From Paenibacillus thalictri (GTDB lineage: Bacteria > Bacillota > Bacilli > Paenibacillales > NBRC-103111): DNA of 64,000 bases. The DNA is taken from positions 407,390-471,389 of the forward strand of contig NZ_SIRE01000005.1 in assembly GCF_004307995.1 (NCBI RefSeq). The letters are read 5' to 3'. Of the stretch, positions 8,900 to 17,456 are shown piece by piece (the stretch's first letter is position 1; the number at the start of each line of letters is the position of its first letter). The notes beneath the pieces were generated by a model, which saw only the letters and a list, made by a program, of their open reading frames with translations, had not been told where the DNA came from and did not search any database. The position numbers and the translations under genes are program-made.

Positions 8900-10320
8900 T
8901 GAAAATCATCATGATCTCGCTTGATACGTTAAGAGCAGACCGGCTTGGGTGTTACGGTTACGGCAAACCGACGTCGCCGCACATCGACAGGATCGCTTCC
9001 GAAGGGGTTCTTATGGAGCGTGCTTATGCCTCGGATATTCCGACGGAAGTTGCCCATTCGGCTATTTTTTCCGGCAATATCGGGCTCACGACCGGACTGG
9101 TTTCGCACGGCTCGGAACTCACTCACCTGCCTAAATCGTTTGATTGGCTGCCGACCAAGCTAAAAGCCGCCGGGTTTGTTACCGGCGCTGTCGACAATTT
9201 GTACAATCTGAAGGAATGGTTCGCCCGGGGGTACAGGCATTATATCAACAGCTCCGGAAAGAAGCGGTGGATTGACGGGCGGACGGTGAACGATCTGGCT
9301 ATTCCGTGGATCCGCGGCCATAAGGATGAAGATTTCTTTTTGTTTTTGCATTATTGGGATGCCCATACCCCGTATTTGCCTCCGGAGCCCTATACGGATT
9401 TGTTTTACGGAGAAGGCCGGGATCCGTTTGGGCCCAGCAATCCAAGCATGAACCGGGCGTATTCGCATCCGGCATATCCTTTTTTCAAACATCACCATTA
9501 CAACTTGCTCGGACCGGTAACGGATGCGGAATATGTGAATGCGCTGTATGATGCGGAAATTCGCTATTTGGACGATTTGCTCCGCGAGTTGGACGAAGTG
9601 TTGGAGCATGAAGGCATCCGTGAGGAAACGCTGCTGATTTTGTTCGGCGATCATGGGGAAAGCCTTACCGAACATGATATTTTCTGGGATCACTGCGGTC
9701 TTTACGAGCAAACCGTGCATGTCCCGGTTATTATGCGATGGCCCGGGCGTATCCCCGAAGCTAGACGGGTTCCAGGTTTCGTGCAGCATGCGGATCTGAT
9801 GCCTACCGTCTTGGAGGCGATTGCGGAGGAAACCCCGATCGGCATCGACCTCACATCGTTAACGTTGTCCGGCAAGCTGGACGGACGCAGCTTATGGCCG
9901 GCAATTCGCGGTGACAGCGCGGGAACGATGGACGAAGTGTATTTAAGCGAATGTGCTTGGCAGGCAGCGAGAGCAATTCGGACGGAGCAATACAAGCTGA
10001 TCCGCTACTACGATGCCGGGCCATTCCGGCGTCCTTCGGCAGAGCTTTATGATTTGCGGCAGGATCCGGAGGAAACCGTCAATTTGGCGGACCGGCTGCC
10101 GGAGTTGGCTGCAGAGCTGGAAGAGCGGATAAACACTTTTGTAGGGCAAAAGCTGAAGGGACGTCCGGATCCGATGATGGTGCAGATTCAACAAGCGCAG
10201 CTGCCGTTTCGCCGGAGAATCGAAATGATTCTGGGCGCTGTCGGTTTATCTTGGGAGTCATGGATGGCTGATCCGCAGCGTGAGCGGTATGACGTTTTGG
10301 AGGGCGCCCGAAGGAAATGA
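8899..10320 (+). CDS. Sulfatase-fold hydrolase with Thr instead of catalytic Cys/Ser
   Basis: 473-aa member of the sulfatase/alkaline phosphatase superfamily with no signal peptide. The metal site is SLDTLRADRLGCYGY (D9 first ligand). Where classical sulfatases have C/S-x-P-S-R, this protein reads T49-E-V-A-H53, so the position converted to formylglycine is Thr and the partner Arg is His. Further family motifs are LFGDHGESLTEHDIFWDHCGLYE and the C-terminal ELYDLRQDPEETVNL. It could be a phosphatase, phosphodiesterase or non-formylglycine sulfatase; substrate unknown. It overlaps the APS kinase gene by one base and is followed by a terminator. Confidence 0.88.
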   Translation: MKIIMISLDTLRADRLGCYGYGKPTSPHIDRIASEGVLMERAYASDIPTEVAHSAIFSGNIGLTTGLVSHGSELTHLPKSFDWLPTKLKAAGFVTGAVDNLYNLKEWFARGYRHYINSSGKKRWIDGRTVNDLAIPWIRGHKDEDFFLFLHYWDAHTPYLPPEPYTDLFYGEGRDPFGPSNPSMNRAYSHPAYPFFKHHHYNLLGPVTDAEYVNALYDAEIRYLDDLLRELDEVLEHEGIREETLLILFGDHGESLTEHDIFWDHCGLYEQTVHVPVIMRWPGRIPEARRVPGFVQHADLMPTVLEAIAEETPIGIDLTSLTLSGKLDGRSLWPAIRGDSAGTMDEVYLSECAWQAARAIRTEQYKLIRYYDAGPFRRPSAELYDLRQDPEETVNLADRLPELAAELEERINTFVGQKLKGRPDPMMVQIQQAQLPFRRRIEMILGAVGLSWESWMADPQRERYDVLEGARRK

Positions 10321-10337
10321 ATAAACTAAATGATGGA

Positions 10338-10374
10338 GCCGTACCGCTATTTAAGTGGTGCGGTGATTTTTTTT
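10338..10374 (+). terminator. Rho-independent terminator after the hydrolase gene
   Basis: Imperfect stem CCGTACCGCT / AGTGGTGCGG (with G-T pairs), followed by a run of eight T. It ends the cysC-hydrolase transcript. Confidence 0.7.
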
Positions 10375-10451
10375 ATCCGGGGAGGAAATAACCAAGGGAT
10401 GTGAAAGTCTGCTAAAGTTTCGCGCTTTATTTAATGTAGTTAAATAAAAAA

Positions 10452-10479
10452 AGTTAACATAACAAAAATTATGTATTCT
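10452..10479. other. dif-like 11-6-11 palindrome, site 2
   Basis: Left arm AGTTAACATAA (identical to site 1), centre CAAAAA, right arm TTATGTATTCT. It lies in the 387-bp gap before the Cys-type sulfatase and is centred about 32 bp upstream of a TATAAT at 10495-10500. No recombinase gene is adjacent here. Confidence 0.5.
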
Positions 10480-10561
10480 CGAAGTGAATACAAGTATAAT
10501 GGTACAGGACTGCATTTTTCAGATTAGCTGACAACACGGGTACAAGTCATGTTTTTGACCG
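10452..10561 (+). repeat. Diverged repeat of promoter/leader region, copy 2
   Basis: Ungapped counterpart of 931-1040 at about 69 percent identity. It includes the palindrome, TATAAT, TTTCAG and ATGTTTTTG blocks. It would give a leader of about 200 nt ahead of the sulfatase at 10708, similar to the leader ahead of the kinase at 1202. Confidence 0.6.
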
Positions 10562-10707
10562 TCATGCACTTTACAATGTAAAAAAAGGTTGATAAAATTT
10601 CAAACTTATCAGCATCGATTCGTTGCAGTACAATGAACCATGCTGGCGGAAAGCGCTATCAGCAGAGACATTTCATACATCGTCATACAGGGGGGTTAAA
10701 CGTACAT

Positions 10708-12165
10708 ATGAGAATGATTTATATCGATATCGATTCACTCCGTCCGGACCATATGGGCTGTTACGGCTATCAGCGGAACACGACGCCACATATCGATTCG
10801 ATTGCTGCCGAAGGGGCCAGGTTTAACGATTGCTACTGTGCTTCATCACCTTGCGTACCTTCGCGTGCGAGCTTTATGTCGGGCAGATTTGGCGTGAATC
10901 ACGGCGCGCTGACGCATTGGGGGCCTGGCTGCGATTTCGATTATCCGGAAGGAGACGGCCACTCCGAAGAAATTCCGTTCCTGACGAGATATTTGCGTAA
11001 AGCCGGAATGAAGACGGTTACTTTTTCATCTTTTGGCGACAGGCATCATGCCTGGTGGTATTTCGCCGGTTGGAACGAAGTGCACAGCCACTCGCTGAAG
11101 GAAGGCAACGAAGATGCCGACGAAGTAAACGCAGCGGTCATCCCTTGGCTGAAGGCGCACGGGAAAGAGGACAACTACTTCTTGCACATCCAGTATTGGG
11201 ACCCGCATACGTTGTATACTTATCCGAAAGAATATGCGGATCAATGGAACGGCACGCCTGTGAAAGCGTTCCCGGATGAACAAACGATTGCTGAGCACCA
11301 GCACGACAGCTTCCCGCGTTCGGCGACATTCCTGCATTGGGCCGACCGTTTCCCGGAGACGATGCCGGGGCAAATCGGCAATCGCGAAGACTTCGCTCAT
11401 CTGCTAAACGGGTACGACGGCGGGATCAGCTACATGGACCGGCATATCGGCCAACTGCTCGATACGCTCACCGAGCTTGGCATCCGCGACGAAGTGTGTT
11501 TTATTATTAGCGCAGACCACGCGGAATCTCTGGGTGAGCATGGCGTCTACATGGAACACGGCAATGCTTCCGAGTCTGTACATCATATCCCGTTGATTGT
11601 CAAAATTCCTGGAGTGACGCAGCCGGGTCAAGTGGTTGACGGTTTCGTCTACAATGTCGATGTGATCGCATCCATTGCCGATTTGGCCGGATTGCCGGTG
11701 CCGTCCGGCTGGGATGGAGCGTCGTTCGCGCCTGCTTTGCGGGGCGAGCATTGGCAGGGCAGGGATTATCTCGTGATGGACCACGCCTTGTATGTGTGCC
11801 AGCGTGCCGTTCGTGACCGCAAATGGTCGTTTATCCGCACTTACCATGAAGGACTGTACGATTTTCCCCAGGTCGCTTTATATGACATGGAGAGCGATCC
11901 GTATCAAACGACCAACGTCGCGGAACAGTATCCGGATGTCGTTCGGGAGATGGACCACCGCCTGATGGAATGGATGCAGACGCACATCTACAGCGCAGGG
12001 AGCAAAATCGATCCATTGCAAAAAGTGGTCGAAACCGGGCCGTGGAAATACATGACGGTAGGCGAGTGGATGCGCCGGCTGCAGCGGGACGGCTGGGAGG
12101 ACGCTGCACAAGATTTGGCCGGAAAATACGGCGCAGAAAGCTTGAAATCCGCTTACGGCGCGTAA
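10708..12165 (+). CDS. Sulfatase, Cys-type (formylglycine)
   Basis: Arylsulfatase-family hydrolase of 485 aa, no signal peptide. The metal ligand segment is YIDIDSLRPDHMGCYGY, and the catalytic signature C49-V-P-S-R53-A matches the consensus in which Cys is converted to formylglycine. SADHAESLGEHGVYMEHGN gives the second metal-binding segment, and LYDMESDPYQTTNVAEQYP the C-terminal motif. The ATG at 10708 is preceded by CAGGGGGGTT; a longer open frame from 10633 has no ribosome site. It sits 40 bp ahead of an Ssu-type importer, so it probably releases sulfate from an imported or importable ester. The formylglycine maturase is not in the window. Confidence 0.93.
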   Translation: MRMIYIDIDSLRPDHMGCYGYQRNTTPHIDSIAAEGARFNDCYCASSPCVPSRASFMSGRFGVNHGALTHWGPGCDFDYPEGDGHSEEIPFLTRYLRKAGMKTVTFSSFGDRHHAWWYFAGWNEVHSHSLKEGNEDADEVNAAVIPWLKAHGKEDNYFLHIQYWDPHTLYTYPKEYADQWNGTPVKAFPDEQTIAEHQHDSFPRSATFLHWADRFPETMPGQIGNREDFAHLLNGYDGGISYMDRHIGQLLDTLTELGIRDEVCFIISADHAESLGEHGVYMEHGNASESVHHIPLIVKIPGVTQPGQVVDGFVYNVDVIASIADLAGLPVPSGWDGASFAPALRGEHWQGRDYLVMDHALYVCQRAVRDRKWSFIRTYHEGLYDFPQVALYDMESDPYQTTNVAEQYPDVVREMDHRLMEWMQTHIYSAGSKIDPLQKVVETGPWKYMTVGEWMRRLQRDGWEDAAQDLAGKYGAESLKSAYGA

Positions 12166-12205
12166 TGGTACTGCCGAACTGAAAATCGAAGAGGAAGGTA
12201 CGCTC

Positions 12206-13015
12206 ATGAATACACAAACTTCAGTTCAACTAAGAAAAAAGCAAGTGCCGATATGGAATCGGATTTCCCCCAATATTATGGTGTTTGTCTCGCTTGTGCT
12301 TGGTCTTATCGTATGGACGCTGCTGGCGGCGATTCCTACGGTGGGCGCCATTATATCCAGTCCGCTGACGATTATTAAAACATTCGGCACGGAACTGGCG
12401 AGCGGCCGACTCTGGAGCAACATCTGGGCCAGCGTGCTGCGGGTATTGGGAGGTTTCTCGCTTGGCTTGCTCCTGGCGATTCCGGTTGCTTTCCTGATGG
12501 GCTGGTATCGCACTTTGCGCGGATTAATCGAGCCGTGGATCCAGTTTTTCCGGACCATTCCGCCGATCGCACTGATCCCATTGGTCATCGTTGCGCAAGG
12601 CGTCGGGGAAGGAGCTAAAATTTCCGTCATCTTTGTTGCGACCTTCCTGGTTATGGTCATCTCGATCTATCAAGGCGTGCGTAATGTGGACGTGACACTC
12701 GTGAAAGCGGCACGTGTACTTGGCGCAACGGACCGCGACATTTTTCTGGAAGTCGTTGTGCCGGCATCGTTTCCGTATATTTTGGTAGGCGTACGCCTTG
12801 GTCTGGCCAGCGCCTGGACGACACTTGTCGCCGCCGAGCTGACCGGCGCTTCCAAAGGGCTGGGCAACATGATTATGGAGGCGGGTCTGTACTTCCGGAT
12901 GGATCTGATCATCTTGGGCATCATTGTGATCGGTTTGATCGGTTATGCGATGGACAAAGGGGTACTTTACTTGGAGAGGAAGCTGACAGGATGGCAAGAG
13001 CTGCGGAAATCGTAA
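12206..13015 (+). CDS. ssuC: ABC permease, SsuC/TauC type
   Basis: Permease of 269 aa with about six transmembrane helices, of the nitrate/sulfonate/taurine importer family. The EAA loop reads LVKAARVLGATDRDIFLEVVVP. It starts at ATG after GAGGAAGG, 40 bp after the sulfatase stop, and overlaps the ATPase gene by 25 bp. In this sulfatase context the substrate is likely an organosulfur compound (sulfonate or sulfate ester). The family also carries nitrate, bicarbonate and pyrimidine precursors, so ssu naming is by context. Confidence 0.88.
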   Translation: MNTQTSVQLRKKQVPIWNRISPNIMVFVSLVLGLIVWTLLAAIPTVGAIISSPLTIIKTFGTELASGRLWSNIWASVLRVLGGFSLGLLLAIPVAFLMGWYRTLRGLIEPWIQFFRTIPPIALIPLVIVAQGVGEGAKISVIFVATFLVMVISIYQGVRNVDVTLVKAARVLGATDRDIFLEVVVPASFPYILVGVRLGLASAWTTLVAAELTGASKGLGNMIMEAGLYFRMDLIILGIIVIGLIGYAMDKGVLYLERKLTGWQELRKS

Positions 13016-13806
13016 ATGCCGTAACAAGCGGCCGGCCCAAGATCGAAATTGCCGGTTTGGCCAAATCGTATCAAGGCCGCCAAGGAGACGTCATTGCGCT
13101 GCAAAACGTTAATCTGACGATTCAGCCCAATGAATTCGTCTGCGTTGTCGGTCCAAGCGGCTGCGGCAAAACAACGCTGCTGAACATTATCGCGGGCCTG
13201 GAGGACGCCTCTTCGGGTTCGGTCAAGGTGGACGGCCGCGAAGTGATCGGGCCGGGTAAAGAAAGAGGCGTCGTGTTCCAGCAATATGCGCTTTTTCCTT
13301 GGAAAACGGTGCTGAAAAACGTCGAATTCGGCTTGAAGTTGAAAGGGATGAGCAAACGCGAGCGCCGGGAAAAAGCCGAGATGTATATCGAGCTTGTCGG
13401 CCTGAAGGACTTCGTCCATGCCTACCCGAAAGAGCTGTCGGGCGGCATGAAGCAGCGGGTGGCGATTGCCAGAGCGTATGCGGCCCAACCGGAGGTGCTG
13501 CTGATGGATGAACCGTTTGGCGCGCTTGATGCCCAGACCCGGGCGCAGCTTCAGGAGGAACTGCTGCATACGTGGGATACGGAGAAGAAGACATGCTTTT
13601 TCATTACGCACGATGTGGAGGAAGCCGTCATCCTCGCGCAAAAGGTCATCATCATGAGCGCCAGACCCGGCAGAATCAAGGAAATCATCGATGTCGACAT
13701 TCCGTATCCGCGCAACCAAGAAACCAAGCTCAGCGAGCGTTTCACGCAAATCAGAAACGAAATCTGGGCTAAGGTATACAAAGAATACTTGGAAGTAAAA
13801 AAATGA
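12991..13806 (+). CDS. ssuB: ABC ATPase, SsuB/TauB type
   Basis: Nucleotide-binding subunit of 271 aa. Walker A GPSGCGKTT is at residues 54-62, the Q-loop at about 97 (VVFQQYALFPW), the signature LSGGMKQR at 149-156, Walker B VLLMDEP at 169-175 and the switch His at 207 (ITHD). The start overlaps the permease gene, as is typical for coupled transporter genes. It powers the permease at 12206. Of the importers in this window, this is the only one with its own ATPase. Confidence 0.93.
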   Translation: MARAAEIVNAVTSGRPKIEIAGLAKSYQGRQGDVIALQNVNLTIQPNEFVCVVGPSGCGKTTLLNIIAGLEDASSGSVKVDGREVIGPGKERGVVFQQYALFPWKTVLKNVEFGLKLKGMSKRERREKAEMYIELVGLKDFVHAYPKELSGGMKQRVAIARAYAAQPEVLLMDEPFGALDAQTRAQLQEELLHTWDTEKKTCFFITHDVEEAVILAQKVIIMSARPGRIKEIIDVDIPYPRNQETKLSERFTQIRNEIWAKVYKEYLEVKK

Positions 13807-13819
13807 AAAGGGGATGTAT

Positions 13820-14941
13820 TTGAACATGTTATCTTTTATCGGCAAATCCAAACGCAAGTTAACTACCGGGGCGCTGCTGCTTTCCACCTTGCTTATGCTC
13901 AGCGCTTGCGGCACAAACGGCTCCGGCGCTTCAGCGGGAGGCTCGGCACCGGCACCTGACGCGGGTAAAAGCCAAGCTGCCGCACCGGCCGCCTCCGCTC
14001 CTGCGCAAGCACCCGCTTCTGCGCCTAAAGACGTTGCGCCGATTAATGTGGCGTATATGCCGGATATGCACGGTGCGACTCCAATTGTGCTTGGCGAAGA
14101 AAAGGGATATTTTAAAGAAGCGGGTTTGAAAGTTAATGCCGTTAAGTTCCTTAGCGGTCCGCCGGAATTCCAAGCGATGGCATCGGGTGATATCGATATC
14201 GCATATATCGGACCTGGCGCTACCTTCCTCTCCGCGCAAGGCAAAGGCAACATCATCGCGATCGACAGCTTGAATACCGGCGATATGGTGTATGCAACGA
14301 AAAAATCGAACATCAAAGATTGGAAAGATTTGAAAGGGAAAACCGTCGGCGTACCGAAAGGCACTTCCGGTGAAATGATCCTCAACCTGGGTATCGAAAA
14401 GGGCGGTCTCAAGCCGTCCGACGTCAACATCGTCAACATGGACGTAGCGGGAGCGGTATCCGCTTATGTATCCGGTAAAGTGGACGCAGTGGCGATCTGG
14501 TCGCCGTACACGGCGGAGATCGAAAAGCAGGTCGGCAAAGACAACATCGTGAAGCTTGGCGACAACAAAACATTTTTCCCGGAATATGTATTCCCGCAAA
14601 GCTGGGTTGTCAATCCGAAGTTCCTGAAGGAAAAACCTGAAGTGGTCGAAAGATTCCTGCAAGCCTGGGCCAAAGCCAACGATTACCGGATGAAAAACAT
14701 CGACGAATCGATCAAGCTGACCGCCAAATTTACGCAAGTGCCGGAAGACTCGCTGAAAGCGCAAGTGGAAACAACCGAGTGGATCGATTCGAAAAAACAA
14801 ATCGACTACTTCAAAGACGGTACAGTGTTCAAATGGTATGAGAATTTGGAAAAATTGTTTGTGGCCGGTGAAAAACTGACTGAAGTTGTTCCGGCTGATA
14901 AATTCGTCAGCAAAGATCTATACCTAAAAGTCATTAAATAA
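13820..14941 (+). CDS. ssuA: ABC substrate-binding lipoprotein, SsuA/TauA type
   Basis: Periplasmic-binding-protein-like lipoprotein of about 373 aa. The lipobox is LSAC (C30 from the TTG start), followed by an Ala/Pro/Ser linker. The mature part has the NMT1/SsuA pattern: VAYMPDMHGATPIVLGEEKG, then MASGDIDIAYIGPGATFLSAQ and a W-S-P-Y ligand-side segment. The start is uncertain: AAAAGGGG lies 6 nt before TTG 13820 and 12 nt before ATG 13826, while ATG 13814 abuts it. It is last in the permease-ATPase-binding protein operon and is followed by a terminator. Confidence 0.9.
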   Translation: MNMLSFIGKSKRKLTTGALLLSTLLMLSACGTNGSGASAGGSAPAPDAGKSQAAAPAASAPAQAPASAPKDVAPINVAYMPDMHGATPIVLGEEKGYFKEAGLKVNAVKFLSGPPEFQAMASGDIDIAYIGPGATFLSAQGKGNIIAIDSLNTGDMVYATKKSNIKDWKDLKGKTVGVPKGTSGEMILNLGIEKGGLKPSDVNIVNMDVAGAVSAYVSGKVDAVAIWSPYTAEIEKQVGKDNIVKLGDNKTFFPEYVFPQSWVVNPKFLKEKPEVVERFLQAWAKANDYRMKNIDESIKLTAKFTQVPEDSLKAQVETTEWIDSKKQIDYFKDGTVFKWYENLEKLFVAGEKLTEVVPADKFVSKDLYLKVIK

Positions 14942-14961
14942 CAGACGTAACGCCGCTTGAT

Positions 14962-15005
14962 AAAAGCCGATCTTTCCTACACCTTAGGATGATCGGCTTT
15001 TTGTT
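14962..15005 (+). terminator. Rho-independent terminator of the ssu operon
   Basis: Stem AAAAGCCGATC / GATCGGCTTTT with an inner CCTA/TAGG pairing, followed by T-rich sequence. Confidence 0.85.
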
Positions 15006-15061
15006 GTTTTTGCATCATGTTTTGTTCATGAATGGAAAATATGATTGATCCATGGAGGCAG

Positions 15062-15107
15062 CGGCGCAAGCGTTTCATGTGGAAATGTGCATGAGGCGCT
15101 TGCGCCG
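15062..15107 (-). terminator. Stem-loop after the response regulator gene
   Basis: Perfect 11-bp arms CGGCGCAAGCG (15062-15072) and CGCTTGCGCCG (15097-15107), one base beyond the stop codon of the minus-strand regulator. No T-run follows on the minus strand, so it may be an mRNA end-stabilising or weak terminator hairpin. Confidence 0.55.
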
Positions 15108-15108
15108 T

Positions 15109-15807
15109 TTATTTGTGGCGCAGCGGGTTTTTGCGGAACAGGTGGGTAACATTGAGCTCCTGGAGCAGGTGAATGACTTCTTTGGTGCGGTTTTTGTTGA
15201 ATTTTTTCAGGATGCCGTTGATTTGCGATTTGATCGTGGACATTTCCACTTTGCGTGTTTTGGCGATATCGGTGAGCTTCTGATCCTGCAGGAGCAGTTC
15301 GATCACTTCCATCTCGGTGGGCGTCAGTTGGGCAAGAATCGTCATGGCCTCGAACATTTTTGCTTCGCTGCGTTTGATTCGCGTAAACTCATTGCGGATT
15401 TTGTAGGCGATTTCCGGACGGATTGGGGAATTGCCCGCTCTCGCCGCACGAATGCTGTTCATGATTTCACGCGGTTTTGCGGTTTTTAATACATAATCGA
15501 CGGCTCCGGCTTCAAACGCGTTAAACACGGTTTCATCGTCTTCATGTACGGTAAGAAAAACGATTCGGATGTCAGGCCACTGCTCCATAATCCGTTTGGC
15601 CGCAAAGATGCCGTCGTGTTTGACGTCCATCTCGATATCCATCAGCATGACATGGGGCTTGTAGGTTTCGGCCAGCTCGAACGCTTCACTGCCGCTGGCG
15701 GCGATACCGACCAGCGACAAACCTTCCTCATTGCGTACCAGCTCGGCAAAATGCTCCCTTAATACATCCAAATCCTCGGCGATTACAACTCGAATCGGTT
15801 CTGTCAT
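15109..15807 (-). CDS. NarL/FixJ-type response regulator
   Basis: 232-aa regulator. Receiver domain with E11/D12, phospho-acceptor D57 (VMLMDIEM), T86 and K108 (DYVLKTAKPRE). The C-terminal LuxR/GerE-type helix-turn-helix spans about 160-215 (LTPTEMEVIELLLQDQKLTD, then STIKSQINGILKKF). It is encoded after and overlapping its kinase by 4 bp. It lies convergent to the ssu operon, so its target may be elsewhere. Confidence 0.9.
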   Translation of the reverse strand: MTEPIRVVIAEDLDVLREHFAELVRNEEGLSLVGIAASGSEAFELAETYKPHVMLMDIEMDVKHDGIFAAKRIMEQWPDIRIVFLTVHEDDETVFNAFEAGAVDYVLKTAKPREIMNSIRAARAGNSPIRPEIAYKIRNEFTRIKRSEAKMFEAMTILAQLTPTEMEVIELLLQDQKLTDIAKTRKVEMSTIKSQINGILKKFNKNRTKEVIHLLQELNVTHLFRKNPLRHK

Positions 15808-17351
15808 GCAATCTCATCCTTTTTCTGTGCGGTATCGGGTTTGCTGCGCTCGTAATGGTAGACCGGAAGGAACAGCTGAAACACCGTTCCGGCGCCAGGC
15901 GTGCTTTCCACATGGATATGCCCGAAGTGGCCCCCTACAATTTGCTTGACATAGGACAATCCGACGCCCCAATTTTTATTCGTGTTTTTGTTCGTATAAA
16001 ACGGATCGAAAATGAGACTTAATTGCTCCGGTGTCATGCCGATTCCGTTGTCTTCAATTTTCACGATAACCCACTGATTTTCCGAATAAGCGCTGAGCTT
16101 GACAACACCTTCCTGCTGCTTGTGGATCGCCTCAAACGCATTGATAATGGTGTTGGACAACGCTTCCGCCATATGTGTCTCGTCAACCAACAACATCAGC
16201 TCCGGAGATATGGGAGAATGGACCAATGACACATGGTCGGGAATCTGAATGTTCTCGATCGTTTTCTCCACAAGCTCATGTAATGGGACCGGTTTCATTT
16301 GCAAATAAGTCGTTTTAAACGATTTGTACAGCTGATCCAGCCGGTGCAGCGTTTCGTTGACGATAGACGACATCTTATCGATATGAACAGCCATTTCATC
16401 GGGCGATAGCGGAGCCTCGTTGCGGCGGGACGATTCCAGCGTCGATTGCGTCCGTCCAAGCAGCAGTTGGACCATCAGCAGCTGGTTTTTGATCGCATGA
16501 GTGAACACCTTGGTCCCCATGTCGGCTGTCTTCAGCTTGCGTTCCAGGTGCATGTCCAGCATGCCCAGCCGGTTCTCCACCTCCGTGTACTTCCATATAA
16601 ACACGATGCTGACAATCGACAGCATGCCGGTAAATCCGATCCCGATATACCATTCGGGAATCGTCAGCGGCGGGTTAAAATTGGAGAAGTCGGAGTACAA
16701 CACGTAATACGTGCGGACATCGGATACTTGCATCGGCCCCATAAACCCAAGGTAAAAATAAAACAGCACAAGCGCAAACACGCCAAGCAGCACATATTTG
16801 ATCTGGTGTTTGAACCACGGAATCGTAATGCGGCGGTACCGCCATACCATCATCGATACGGCGACGACGGCCGAAACGACAAGCCAGCCCCGCGTGATCC
16901 AACTGACGGCGTATGAGCTGTTGCGGTCAATCACGCTTAACAGCCATCTGTACACCAGCGGATCGTAAAAAATGATGTTTAACAGCGGCAGCAGCGCATT
17001 AAGCAAATAAGTTTTCCACATCTGGCGAAACGGTCTGTAGTAAAATAAAGCTAAGGACAAGCCGATTAGGCTGAATATAAACAGCGACCGTCCGATCGTG
17101 ATCATCCGGCTGATTCCTTCAATGGTAATGGAGGAGTGAAGCAGCAAGTTGCGGATATAATCGTTAAAAAACAACACGACGTTCACTTTGTAATAAAATC
17201 CGCCAAATTTGGCGATAAACAAGACGAGGCCGGACATGCTGAGAAACCAGCCGAGCAGCATCAACCCCATCCAATATGCGGAAGGATGCCTTGCTTTCGT
17301 AATAAACAGCGTAATGGACGCGGCCATTAAAATCAGCAATAAAATAGTCAT
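15804..17351 (-). CDS. Multi-TM sensor histidine kinase
   Basis: 515-aa kinase. The N-terminal half is a membrane sensor with about seven hydrophobic segments (within residues 1-260). The likely phospho-acceptor is H285 in FTHAIKNQLL. The ATPase domain has the N-box around N400-N404 (SNTIINAFEAI), G1 DNGIG (434-438), an F-box FDPFYTNK and G2 GVGLS (462-466). The divergent FGGY kinase gene starts 105 bp away on the other strand. With the NarL-type partner it forms a two-component system; the signal is unknown. Confidence 0.88.
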   Translation of the reverse strand: MTILLLILMAASITLFITKARHPSAYWMGLMLLGWFLSMSGLVLFIAKFGGFYYKVNVVLFFNDYIRNLLLHSSITIEGISRMITIGRSLFIFSLIGLSLALFYYRPFRQMWKTYLLNALLPLLNIIFYDPLVYRWLLSVIDRNSSYAVSWITRGWLVVSAVVAVSMMVWRYRRITIPWFKHQIKYVLLGVFALVLFYFYLGFMGPMQVSDVRTYYVLYSDFSNFNPPLTIPEWYIGIGFTGMLSIVSIVFIWKYTEVENRLGMLDMHLERKLKTADMGTKVFTHAIKNQLLMVQLLLGRTQSTLESSRRNEAPLSPDEMAVHIDKMSSIVNETLHRLDQLYKSFKTTYLQMKPVPLHELVEKTIENIQIPDHVSLVHSPISPELMLLVDETHMAEALSNTIINAFEAIHKQQEGVVKLSAYSENQWVIVKIEDNGIGMTPEQLSLIFDPFYTNKNTNKNWGVGLSYVKQIVGGHFGHIHVESTPGAGTVFQLFLPVYHYERSKPDTAQKKDEIA

Positions 17352-17456
17352 GGAGTCACCTTGTCATCTGTCTTCAATATTCATATCATATCACTTGGAT
17401 AAGTTGTAGAAAACACATTTTGCTTGTGATTCTGGCTTTAACATGGGGGAGAAGCT

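Noticed and set aside
10588..10613. Inverted repeat TGATAA...TTATCA before the sulfatase
   Set aside because: Only 6-bp arms in AT-rich sequence; too weak to list as an operator.
12967..14439. 490-codon open frame on the minus strand
   Set aside because: Antisense to ssuB and ssuA, which carry clear Walker motifs and a lipobox; the minus product has no recognisable domain.
13931..14800. 289-codon minus-strand open frame over ssuA
   Set aside because: Shadow frame with no domain and no ribosome site.
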